From contig JBCBTJ010000031.1 in assembly GCA_039818665.1 (NCBI GenBank), positions 1 to 37,027 of the forward strand: a stretch of DNA of 37,027 nt, in the 5' to 3' direction. Position 1 is the first letter of the stretch. Every line of letters begins with the position of its first letter. The notes beneath the pieces are model-generated. The model did no database searches. It had not been told where the DNA came from and saw only the letters and a list, made by a program, of their open reading frames with translations. A program made the translations under genes and the position numbers. Positions 16,428 through 23,373 of this stretch are shown in pieces. The DNA is from JBCBTJ01 sp039818665 (GTDB taxonomy: Bacteria > Pseudomonadota > Alphaproteobacteria > Caulobacterales > Hyphomonadaceae).

Positions 16428-16802
16428 TTATCCGTTCATGACGAAGGCGTTCAACTTGTTTCCGTCCGGATCCCTGAAGTAGCCGGCGTAAAAGCCCTCG
16501 TCGCCGCGCGGCCCCGGCGGGCCTTCGTCGCTGCCGCCATTGGCGAGGGCGATGTCGTACAACCGCTGAACTTGGTCTTTGTCCTTGGCCGCAAGCGCCA
16601 CCATCACGCCGTTGCCGACCGAAGCCGCATTGCCGTCGAACGGCTTAGTGAGGCCGATTCCGGCGCCGCCGTCCGGCGCGCCCCAGGCGATGAACTCGTC
16701 GAACTCCATCATTCGCCCGACCCCGAGCTCCTTCGCGATGGCGTCGTAAAAGACCGCGGCTTTCTTCAAATCCCGCGTGCCTAGCGTGACGTATCCGATC
16801 AT
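16428..16802 (-). CDS. VOC (glyoxalase/bleomycin-resistance) superfamily protein
   Basis: 124 residues from the ATG at 16802, preceded by AAGGAGG at ideal spacing; frames extending further upstream lack such support. It reads MIGYVTLGTRDLKKAAVFYD at the start of the first beta-alpha-beta-beta-beta module and FYAGYFRDPDGNKLNAF at the end of the second, where FRDPDGN is the VOC signature and the Asn/Lys that follow replace the metal-ligand Glu of true glyoxalase I. A lactoylglutathione-lyase activity is therefore not supported; the family includes many uncharacterised small-molecule binding proteins. It is a stand-alone gene. Confidence 0.88.
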   Translation of the reverse strand: MIGYVTLGTRDLKKAAVFYDAIAKELGVGRMMEFDEFIAWGAPDGGAGIGLTKPFDGNAASVGNGVMVALAAKDKDQVQRLYDIALANGGSDEGPPGPRGDEGFYAGYFRDPDGNKLNAFVMNG

Positions 16803-16942
16803 CGGTTCCTCCTTGCGATATCGCAGGAACAATACGCGAACATTTTGACGCCGCCAAGCCCCGATCCTTGCGCTCAAGAAACGATCCAGTCTTTGAGAGG
16901 TTCACGCCGCCGACCCCGCGCCCGTGAACGGTCCGAACTCTC

Positions 16943-16960
16943 GACGTTAACGAAAACGTC
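16943..16960. repeat. inverted repeat GACGTT-N6-AACGTC in the 16803-17059 gap
   Basis: The 257-base region between the VOC gene (minus) and the small gene at 17060 (plus) contains one clear dyad, GACGTT (16943-16948) and AACGTC (16955-16960). It must hold the divergent promoters of both genes. The rest of the gap shows nothing I recognise. Confidence 0.35.
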
Positions 16961-17059
16961 AATTGAATCAGCGTGCTTTTTCTATGTGATCTTGCCTTGA
17001 TCCCGCCGCAAAGCCGAATAGTCTCCTAATTGCTGGGCGGCGCTTCAAAGGTGGAAGCA

Positions 17060-17332
17060 ATGTTGGACGTGCAGCTTTCAAACGGATTTGAGACGGTGTC
17101 GGGGTCGGACGGGCGCGAACGGGTGCTCGTGCGCGAACCGCGCGACCTGATTGTCGAAGTCGGCGTCCACCTTTTGAGACACCGCCGACGGCTCTCGCAT
17201 GAAGAGCGCTCCTTCCTCGCCTATCAGGACCGGATCCGCGCCGTCGACGAAGCCTTCCGCATCAACCCGCCCTTCAGCCGCGCCACGATCACCGCGCGCT
17301 ATGACGAAGCCGCGGGCTGGCAGGTGGGCTGA
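17060..17332 (+). CDS. hypothetical protein, 90 residues
   Basis: ATG at 17060 after AAAGGTGGAAG, ending about 115 bases before serC. I do not recognise the family. It is soluble and charged, with a likely helix rich in Arg (VHLLRHRRRLSHEERSFLAY, about 36-55), then AVDEAFRINPPF and a beta-like end ATITARYDEAAGWQVG. No signal peptide, Cys pair or DNA-binding motif is obvious. Its codon use and third-position GC match its neighbours, so it is probably a real gene. Placement ahead of the serC leader on the same strand does not by itself suggest a function. Confidence 0.6.
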   Translation: MLDVQLSNGFETVSGSDGRERVLVREPRDLIVEVGVHLLRHRRRLSHEERSFLAYQDRIRAVDEAFRINPPFSRATITARYDEAAGWQVG

Positions 17333-17380
17333 ACGCCGACCCCTTCGAAAACCAGTTCCGCCCCAAACAAAACCGTGTCA

Positions 17381-17446
17381 TAAGCGCCGCGGGCCAGGCG
17401 CTCCCAACGGCGCTCAGCCTATCTGTAAGGATAGGAGACATCGCAG
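17381..17446 (+). promoter_or_regulatory. structured serC leader (candidate serC RNA motif)
   Basis: Just ahead of the serC start the leader can fold in two exclusive ways at its 5' side: AGCGCC (17383-17388) pairs either with GGCGCT (17397-17402) or, extended by one base, with CGGCGCT (17408-17414). A second hairpin, CCTATC (17418-17423) with GATAGG (17430-17435), takes in the first three bases of the AGGAGA ribosome site (17433-17438). A conserved cis-acting serC RNA was described computationally in alphaproteobacteria upstream of this gene; position and form fit, but I cannot confirm a covariance-model match. Confidence 0.5.
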
Positions 17447-18610
17447 ATGACCACGGTTGCCAGACCGAACGCGCGCCCCGCGTGCGCTCATTTTTCCTCA
17501 GGCCCCACGGCGAAGCGCCCGGGCTTTGACCTCGAAAAACTTAACACCGCCGCCCTTGGCCGCTCGCACCGCTCGAAAGACGCGAAAGCGAAGCTGAAAG
17601 AAGCGATCGATAAGACGCGCGAAGTGCTGGAAGTGCCGGCCGATTATCGCATCGCCGTCGTGCCGGCCTCAGACACCGGCGCGGTGGAGATGGCCATGTG
17701 GTCGATGCTCGGCCAGCGGCCCGTGGACGTGTTCGCCTGGGAGAGTTTCGGCAAAGACTGGGTGACCGACGCGCAAAAACAGCTCGATCTGCCGGACCTG
17801 AAGCTGCATGTGGGCGATTACGGCGTGCTGCCCGACTTCGCCCAAGCCCGCGACGACGCCGACATCATCTTCACCTGGAACGGCACGACCTCCGGCGTGC
17901 GCGTGCCGAACGCCGATTGGATCAAGCCGAACCCCGACCGGATCGTGATCAACGACGCCACCTCGGCCTGCTTCGCCCAAGAGATCGACTGGGCGAAGTG
18001 CGATGTCGTCACCTATTCCTGGCAGAAGGTGCTGGGGGGCGAGGCGGCCCATGGCATGCTGATCCTAAGCCCGAACGCCGTGAACCGGCTTGAGACCTAC
18101 ACCCCGCCACGGCCCCTGCCGAAACTCTTCCGCATGACTAAGAACGGCAAGCTGAATGAGGGCCTGTTCGAAGGCGCGACCATCAACACGCCCTCGCTCC
18201 TGTGCACCGAAGACTACATCCAAGCGCTCGATTGGGCCGCCTCGCTCGGCGGCTGGCGCGGCCTCAAAGCCCGCTCCGACGAGAGCTTGAAGATTTTGGA
18301 GGATTGGGCCGCCAAAACGGACTGGATCGGCTTTCTTTGTGAAGACGAGACGCTCCGGTCCAATACGGGCGTCACCTTGAAAATATTGGACAATCGCGTC
18401 GCCTCGCTCGAGGAGGCCTCGCAGCGCGACTTCATGAAGAAGATGACCGGCCTGCTTGAGGCCGAGGGCGTGGCCTTCGATGCGAACGGCTATCGCGACG
18501 CCCCGCCGGGCTTGCGCATCTGGTGCGGGGGCACGGTGGAGCCCTCCGACGTCGCCGCCCTCACGCCCTGGCTCGAATGGGCCTTCGCCGAGACCGTCGC
18601 GACGCTTTAA
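17447..18610 (+). CDS. serC: phosphoserine aminotransferase, alphaproteobacterial type
   Basis: PLP enzyme that converts 3-phosphohydroxypyruvate and glutamate to phosphoserine; members also act in pyridoxal phosphate synthesis. 387 residues, the length of the alphaproteobacterial SerC branch. Motifs include FSSGPTAKRPGF (16-27), LGRSHRS (37-43), VPASDTGAVEMAMW (72-85), WNGTTSG (144-150) and the PLP-binding Lys194 in SWQKVLGGEAAHG. The ATG at 17447 has AGGAGA nine bases upstream, partly paired in the leader hairpin. It heads a plus-strand run to serA, whose product supplies its substrate. Confidence 0.97.
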   Translation: MTTVARPNARPACAHFSSGPTAKRPGFDLEKLNTAALGRSHRSKDAKAKLKEAIDKTREVLEVPADYRIAVVPASDTGAVEMAMWSMLGQRPVDVFAWESFGKDWVTDAQKQLDLPDLKLHVGDYGVLPDFAQARDDADIIFTWNGTTSGVRVPNADWIKPNPDRIVINDATSACFAQEIDWAKCDVVTYSWQKVLGGEAAHGMLILSPNAVNRLETYTPPRPLPKLFRMTKNGKLNEGLFEGATINTPSLLCTEDYIQALDWAASLGGWRGLKARSDESLKILEDWAAKTDWIGFLCEDETLRSNTGVTLKILDNRVASLEEASQRDFMKKMTGLLEAEGVAFDANGYRDAPPGLRIWCGGTVEPSDVAALTPWLEWAFAETVATL

Positions 18611-18637
18611 GCGCCGCGGCTCGAGCGGAGGCCCGCC

Positions 18638-19180
18638 ATGGCCCTCATCCTTCGTCCCGCCATCGTGGCCGACGTCCCGCACTTTGAGCGCTGGGACGCC
18701 GATCCCGGCGTGATCGCCGCGACCAGCGACGATCCGGACGCCGAAACGGCGTTCGAAGACGCCGAATGGGCGGACGAAATCGACAGCGACGACCCGGCGA
18801 GCGCCTATTTCGTCGCCGAGGTCGACGGCCGCCCCATTGGCGCGATGCAAGTGATCGATCCGGCCCTGGAGCGCACGCAGTATTGGGGCGAGGATTGCCC
18901 GGCGAACCTGCGCGCCATGGACATTTGGATCGGCGAGGCCGGCGATCGGAACAAGGGCCATGGCGCGGCGATGATGACCCTTGCCCTCAACCGCGCCTTC
19001 GTGGACCCCGCGGTGGAAGCCGTGGTCATCGACCCGCTCGCCTCCAACGCGGACGCCCATCGGTTCTATGAAAGGCTGGGATTCCGCTTTATCGAACGCC
19101 GCGATTTCGATGGCGACGATTGCTTCGTCTATCGACTGGACCGAGCCGATTGGCTCGCCAAATCCGGAGCGCGATCATGA
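18638..19180 (+). CDS. GNAT family N-acetyltransferase, AAC(6')-like
   Basis: 180 residues. The acetyl-CoA loop lies in GDRNKGHGAAMM (about 107-118), a Q/RxxGxG/A-like motif, followed by DPLASNADAHRFYERLGF, the motif-B region. The order DIWIGE...GHGAAMM...VVIDPLASN resembles the AacA4/AAC(6')-IucB-MbtK branch, where relatives acetylate aminoglycosides or hydroxylysine in siderophores. Chromosomal members like this one usually have unknown substrates, and a resistance role should not be assumed. It starts 27 bases after serC, and its stop overlaps the next ATG as ATGA, so it is co-transcribed in the serine operon. Confidence 0.85.
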   Translation: MALILRPAIVADVPHFERWDADPGVIAATSDDPDAETAFEDAEWADEIDSDDPASAYFVAEVDGRPIGAMQVIDPALERTQYWGEDCPANLRAMDIWIGEAGDRNKGHGAAMMTLALNRAFVDPAVEAVVIDPLASNADAHRFYERLGFRFIERRDFDGDDCFVYRLDRADWLAKSGARS

Positions 19181-19746
19181 GCGCGATACAGCATTTGTCG
19201 GCAGGCCGGGTCGTCGAACTGGACCCTGCATCCGTGCAGGTCTCCGGGCGGGCCATCATCCTGATCGATCCGAAATTCGCCCACAATGTCGGCGCGGCGC
19301 TGCGCGCGGCGAGCTGTTTCGGCTTCGACCAGCTTTGGTTCACGGGCGCCCGCGTCTCGATGAAATCGGCCCGCGGCTACCGATTGCCGCGGGAAGAGCG
19401 GATGAAGGGCTACCGCTCCACGGCGGTCTACCAATACGACCGCGTCTTCGACCTGATGCCGCCTGACGTCACCCCGGTCGCCATTGAGGTATTGGAGCAA
19501 TCGGAGTCGCTCATCCCCTTCGAGCACCCGGAGCAAGCCGCTTATGTCTTCGGGCCCGAAGACGGCTCCCTGCCGCCCGGCGTGCGCGCGCTCTGCCACC
19601 GCTTCGTCGGCATCCCGACCCATCACTGCCTGAACCTCGGCGCCTCGGTGAACGTCACGCTCTACGACCGTCTGACGAAAACCGATCCCGACGCGCGCCT
19701 TCAAACCCACCTCGCGGAAGACCGCGGGCACTTTTCCAACCGCTAA
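19177..19746 (+). CDS. SpoU/TrmH-type (SPOUT) RNA 2'-O-methyltransferase
   Basis: 189 residues from the ATG at 19177, which overlaps the upstream stop as ATGA. It shows SPOUT landmarks: IILIDPKFAHNVGAALRAA (about 31-49, with the conserved Asn and Arg), then FGPEDGSL (about 129-136) and LNLGASVNVTLYDRL at the end, where the trefoil knot binds SAM. The size is near that of TrmL (tRNA wobble 2'-O-methylation), but the end differs from the E. coli LNLSNAVAV form, so the RNA target is left open. It is embedded between serC and serA with no obvious metabolic link. Confidence 0.88.
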   Translation: MSAIQHLSAGRVVELDPASVQVSGRAIILIDPKFAHNVGAALRAASCFGFDQLWFTGARVSMKSARGYRLPREERMKGYRSTAVYQYDRVFDLMPPDVTPVAIEVLEQSESLIPFEHPEQAAYVFGPEDGSLPPGVRALCHRFVGIPTHHCLNLGASVNVTLYDRLTKTDPDARLQTHLAEDRGHFSNR

Positions 19747-19776
19747 CGCGCGGAGACCGAAACAAGGAGCCCTGCC

Positions 19777-21372
19777 ATGCCTAAAGTTCTGATTTCCGAT
19801 AGCCTTAGTCCCGCCGCCGTGGACATCTTCAAACAACGCGGCCTCGACGTCGACGTGAAGACCGGTCTCTCGAAAGAGGAACTGATCGGGATCATTCCCG
19901 ATTATGACGGCCTCGCCGTGCGCTCGGCGACCAAGCCGGACGCCGATGTGATCGAGGCGGCCGCCAATCTCAAAGTCATCGGCCGGGCCGGCATCGGCGT
20001 GGACAATATCGACATCAAAGCCGCCACCGCCAAAGGCGTCGTCGTGATGAACACGCCCTTCGGCAACGCCATCACCACGGCCGAGCACGCCATCGCGATG
20101 ATGTTCGCCGCCGCCCGCCAGATCCCCGCCGCCAACGCCGGCACCCAAGCCGGCGAGTGGCCGAAGAAGGCGTTCATGGGCGCCGAACTCAGCTTCAAGA
20201 CGCTCGGCCTCATCGGCTGCGGCAATATCGGCTCGCGCGTCGCCGAGCGCGCCCAGGGGCTCGCCATGAAAGTCATCGCCTTCGACCCGTTCCTGACCGA
20301 GGAGCGGGCCATCGAGCTTGGCGTGGAGAAGGTCGAGCTGGACGAGCTCCTGCCGCGCGCCGACGTCATCACGCTGCACACGCCCCTCACCGATCAGACG
20401 CGCAACATCCTGTCAGAGAGCGCGCTGGCGAAAACGAAGAAGGGCCTGATCCTCGTCAATTGCGCCCGCGGCGGCCTCGTCGACGAGGCGGCCGTCGCCC
20501 AGCGGCTGAAGAGCGGCGACATCGCCGCGGCCGCGTTCGACGTGTTCGCCGAAGAGCCGGCCAAGGAGAATGTCCTGTTCGGCGCGCCGAACTTCGTCGC
20601 GACGCCCCATCTCGGCGCGGCCACGTCTGAAGCGCAAGAGAACGTCGCGCTCCAAGTCGCCGAGCAAATGAGCGACTATCTGCTGACGGGCGCGGTCACC
20701 AACGCGCTCAACATGCCCTCGGTCACCGCCGAAGAAGCCCCGCGCTTGAAGCCGTTCACCGCGCTCGCCGAAAAGCTCGGCCTGTTCGCCGGCCAGATCA
20801 GTGATCTCGGCTTTGAGGAAGTGGTGATCGAATATGAGGGCGAGGTCTCAGAGCTCAATCGGAAACCGATCACCGCGGCCGCGCTCGCCGGCCTGCTACG
20901 CGCCTCGCGCGGCGATGTGAACATGGTGTCAGCGCCGGCGATCCTCCATGATAGCGGTGTCAAATTAACTGAAACAAAGACCGAGGAGAGCCCGGTTTAC
21001 GACAGTTTGATCCGCATCAAAGTGCGCACAAAAGGGACGGCGAACGCGCCGGAGGGCGGGTGGCGCACGCTCGCCGGCACCGTGTCCGCCGGCCGGCCGC
21101 GCGTTGTCGAGATCAAAGGCATGGCGCTGGAAGCCGACTTCCTGCCGGCCATGCTCTACGTCAACAATTCCGACGCACCGGGCTTTATCGGGGCGCTCGG
21201 CCAAATGCTCGGCGAGGCCGAGATCAACATCGCCACCTTCCACCTCGGCCGTGATCAAGCCGGCGGCGAGGCGATCGCGCTGGTCGGCATCGACCAAGAG
21301 CCGCCCGCGACCGTCGTCGATCAACTCAACGCCTTGCCCCATGTGCGCTATGTGAAAGTGTTGAGCTTCTAG
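19777..21372 (+). CDS. serA: D-3-phosphoglycerate dehydrogenase (long form)
   Basis: First committed step of serine synthesis, NAD-dependent oxidation of 3-phosphoglycerate. 531 residues, the long type with an intervening substrate-binding domain and a C-terminal ACT domain. NAD loop GCGNIG (147-152); active-site Arg231 (NCARGGLVDE), Glu260 (FAEEP) and His278 (TPHLGAAT). The ACT domain begins around residue 458 (MLYVNNSDAPGFIGALGQML) and is the usual site of serine control. The ATG at 19777 follows CAAGGAGC. It lies 30 bases after the RNA methyltransferase gene. Confidence 0.98.
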   Translation: MPKVLISDSLSPAAVDIFKQRGLDVDVKTGLSKEELIGIIPDYDGLAVRSATKPDADVIEAAANLKVIGRAGIGVDNIDIKAATAKGVVVMNTPFGNAITTAEHAIAMMFAAARQIPAANAGTQAGEWPKKAFMGAELSFKTLGLIGCGNIGSRVAERAQGLAMKVIAFDPFLTEERAIELGVEKVELDELLPRADVITLHTPLTDQTRNILSESALAKTKKGLILVNCARGGLVDEAAVAQRLKSGDIAAAAFDVFAEEPAKENVLFGAPNFVATPHLGAATSEAQENVALQVAEQMSDYLLTGAVTNALNMPSVTAEEAPRLKPFTALAEKLGLFAGQISDLGFEEVVIEYEGEVSELNRKPITAAALAGLLRASRGDVNMVSAPAILHDSGVKLTETKTEESPVYDSLIRIKVRTKGTANAPEGGWRTLAGTVSAGRPRVVEIKGMALEADFLPAMLYVNNSDAPGFIGALGQMLGEAEINIATFHLGRDQAGGEAIALVGIDQEPPATVVDQLNALPHVRYVKVLSF

Positions 21373-21389
21373 AGAAAGGGGCGGCGCGC

Positions 21390-22220
21390 ATGAAAGACCT
21401 CAAAGACAAGGTCGTCGTGATCACCGGCGGGGCGACCGGCATCGGGTTCGCGCTCGCCAAAGCCTTCGGCGCGGAGGGCGCGAAAATCGTCATCGGCGAG
21501 CCGCGGGAGGAGCGGCTGCAAGAGGCCGTCGCGGCGCTCGAAGAACTCGGGATCGAAGCAGCGTATACGATTTGCGATGTCACCGACCCCGCCCAGGTCG
21601 AGGCGCTCGCCGACTTCGCCTGGGACCGGTTCGGCCAGGTCGACGTGCTGATCAACAATGCGGGCGTCGGTTCGAAACGCGCCCGCGCCGTCGATCTGCC
21701 GCTCGAAGACTTGCACAAGGTGTTCGATGTCAATTTTTTCGGCGTTTGGCATGGCGCGACCATCTTCGCCAAGCGCATGGAAGCCCAAGGCACGCCGGCC
21801 GCGATCTACAATGTCGGCTCGGAAAATTCCTTCTTCACCGCCGCGCCGGGCGTCATGGCCGCTTATGTGGCGACCAAGCACGCCGTTCTCGGCTTCACCG
21901 AGGCGTTCCGAGAAGAGACGCCAGACTTCATCCAAGTCGGCACGATCTTTCCGGGTTTCGTAAAATCTGAACTCACTGCCGGCGCGGCCGGCGAGTTGGC
22001 GATGGACACTGACGTCTTCGCTTCAACTGTTCTGAAGCAATTCAAGGCGGGCGAACATTTCATCGTATCCCACGCCTACAATATCGAGCGGATCCGGCCG
22101 CGCTTCCAACAATTGGAAGAGGCCTTCGCCGCCTACGCGCCGCGTTATGACGGCGATGAAGAATACGATATTCGCAACCTCATGGCGCGGCTCTCGCGGG
22201 GATCACGGCCGGACCGGTGA
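21390..22220 (+). CDS. SDR family oxidoreductase
   Basis: 276 residues, 17 bases after serA and probably in the same operon. TGGATGIG (12-19), NNAG (89-92), Ser144, Tyr159 and Lys163 (YVATK) form the complete SDR set. IVIGEPREERL after the second strand has Glu where many NAD-users have Asp, which leaves the cofactor open. The extended C-terminus (IRPRFQQLEEAFAAYAPRYD) is unlike the usual glycine-rich SDR ending, so a divergent subfamily acting on an unknown alcohol or ketone is likely. Its stop lies three bases from that of the convergent citrate-synthase gene. Confidence 0.9.
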   Translation: MKDLKDKVVVITGGATGIGFALAKAFGAEGAKIVIGEPREERLQEAVAALEELGIEAAYTICDVTDPAQVEALADFAWDRFGQVDVLINNAGVGSKRARAVDLPLEDLHKVFDVNFFGVWHGATIFAKRMEAQGTPAAIYNVGSENSFFTAAPGVMAAYVATKHAVLGFTEAFREETPDFIQVGTIFPGFVKSELTAGAAGELAMDTDVFASTVLKQFKAGEHFIVSHAYNIERIRPRFQQLEEAFAAYAPRYDGDEEYDIRNLMARLSRGSRPDR

Positions 22221-22223
22221 GGC

Positions 22224-23294
22224 TCAAGCGGCCCTCGGCCCCACATAAACCGAATTCGGCCGCACGATCCGCCGGGTCGCCAACTGCTCGCGCGCATGGG
22301 CGATCCAGCCGGCAGCGCGGGCGCAGGCGAACACACAGGTGAAGACCTCGCGCGGGACGTCCAGCGCCTCAAGCAGGATCGCCGTATAGTACTCGACATT
22401 CGTCTCCAGCTTGCGGTCCGGCTTCTTCGCCGCGAGGCCCGCCAGGATCTCCGTTTCGATCCGTTCGGCGAGATCCAAGCGTCCCGCCGATTTTGGCAGC
22501 TTCAGTATCGCCGTTTTGAGCGCGTCGGCGCGCGGGTCGCGGACGCGATAGATCCGGTGGCCGAAGCCCATAAGCCTTTCGCCGCGGTCCAGCGCGTCCT
22601 CGATCCACGCCTCGGCGTGATTGATTGACCCTATCGCGTCCAACATATCGAGCACTGGCCCTGGCGCGCCGCCATGGAGCGGGCCTTTGAGCGCGCTCGC
22701 GCCCGCCACCACCGCCGAGACCAGCCCGGCCTGGGTCGAGGCGGTGACCCGCGCGGCAAAGGTCGAGGCGTTGAGACCATGCTCGGCCACGGTGGCGAAA
22801 TAGGCGTTGATCCCGCGCGAGCGCGCGGCGTCCGGCGCCTCGCCGGAGATCATGCGGAGCAGATCGGCCGCATGGCCGCTCGACGCATCAGGCGCGAGCG
22901 GGCGCGCGCCCGACGCCATTCGGGCGACCGCGGCCGTCGCAACCAAGCCGAAGGCGAGCGCGTCGATCGCCGCGTCGAAATCGTCCCGATCTTTCGCAAA
23001 CGAAATCGCGGTGCGGACCGCCTCCATGGGCGCCTGCTTGGCGAGGAGCGGGAACGCCGGCGTCAGCGTCTCAAAAGCCCGCACGCGGGCGGCGCCGAGG
23101 CGGGCGCCCAACTCATCCGCCGCCGGCAGCGCTTCGAAAAAGCCGGACCACAACAGCGCGACGACATGCTCGAAATCCTGGTCCGCAGCGAGCGATTCCA
23201 CGTCATGTCCGCGAATGGTGAGCCGCCCATTCGCGCCATCCACATCCGACAAGACCGTCTCGGCCGCCACCACTGTCTCCAAGCCGGCATCCAT
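22224..23294 (-). CDS. citrate synthase family enzyme (CitA-like), catalytic Asp replaced by Glu
   Basis: 356 residues, short form, ATG at 23294 after AAAGGAG. Citrate-synthase landmarks: EHGLNASTF (171-179), catalytic His207 in GPLHGG, His246 in MGFGHRIYRVRDPRA, Arg326 in ACARAAGW and Arg345 in RPNSVY. The catalytic Asp of the NVDFYSG motif is here Glu301 (NVEYY). I believe some secondary citrate synthases share this change, but cannot check. It would condense oxaloacetate with acetyl-CoA or another acyl-CoA, giving citrate or 2-methylcitrate. It is transcribed away from a paralogue that carries a DNA-binding domain (23374), across a 79-base gap with a palindrome. Confidence 0.9.
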   Translation of the reverse strand: MDAGLETVVAAETVLSDVDGANGRLTIRGHDVESLAADQDFEHVVALLWSGFFEALPAADELGARLGAARVRAFETLTPAFPLLAKQAPMEAVRTAISFAKDRDDFDAAIDALAFGLVATAAVARMASGARPLAPDASSGHAADLLRMISGEAPDAARSRGINAYFATVAEHGLNASTFAARVTASTQAGLVSAVVAGASALKGPLHGGAPGPVLDMLDAIGSINHAEAWIEDALDRGERLMGFGHRIYRVRDPRADALKTAILKLPKSAGRLDLAERIETEILAGLAAKKPDRKLETNVEYYTAILLEALDVPREVFTCVFACARAAGWIAHAREQLATRRIVRPNSVYVGPRAA

Positions 23295-23350
23295 CGCGCG
23301 CTCCTTTGTCTTTTCGCCGGCTTGAAATCATGCCAGATTAATCAAAGTCA

Positions 23351-23364
23351 ATATTGATCAATAT
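23351..23364. promoter_or_regulatory. 14-base perfect palindrome, probable operator for the divergent citrate-synthase pair
   Basis: ATATTGATCAATAT is a perfect dyad in an A/T-rich pocket of otherwise GC-rich DNA, midway between the divergent starts at 23294 and 23374. The neighbouring bases repeat TCAA several times. The neighbour at 23374 carries a MerR/excisionase-like helix-turn-helix, so self-binding here is the simplest reading. Direct evidence is only the dyad and its location. Confidence 0.6.
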
Positions 23365-23373
23365 GTTCAACTA

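Noticed and set aside
16926..16938. GAAC-N5-GAAC resembling an alphaproteobacterial SOS box
   Set aside because: The alphaproteobacterial LexA site has seven bases between the repeats (GTTC-N7-GTTC); the spacing here is five.
18638..19180. Aminoglycoside 6'-N-acetyltransferase resistance gene
   Set aside because: Only the general AacA4-like fold is matched; context is a serine operon and no mobile element is present, so a resistance call is not supported.
19129..20379. 416-residue open frame antisense to the RNA methyltransferase and serA
   Set aside because: Runs through two real genes on the other strand and has no domain features.
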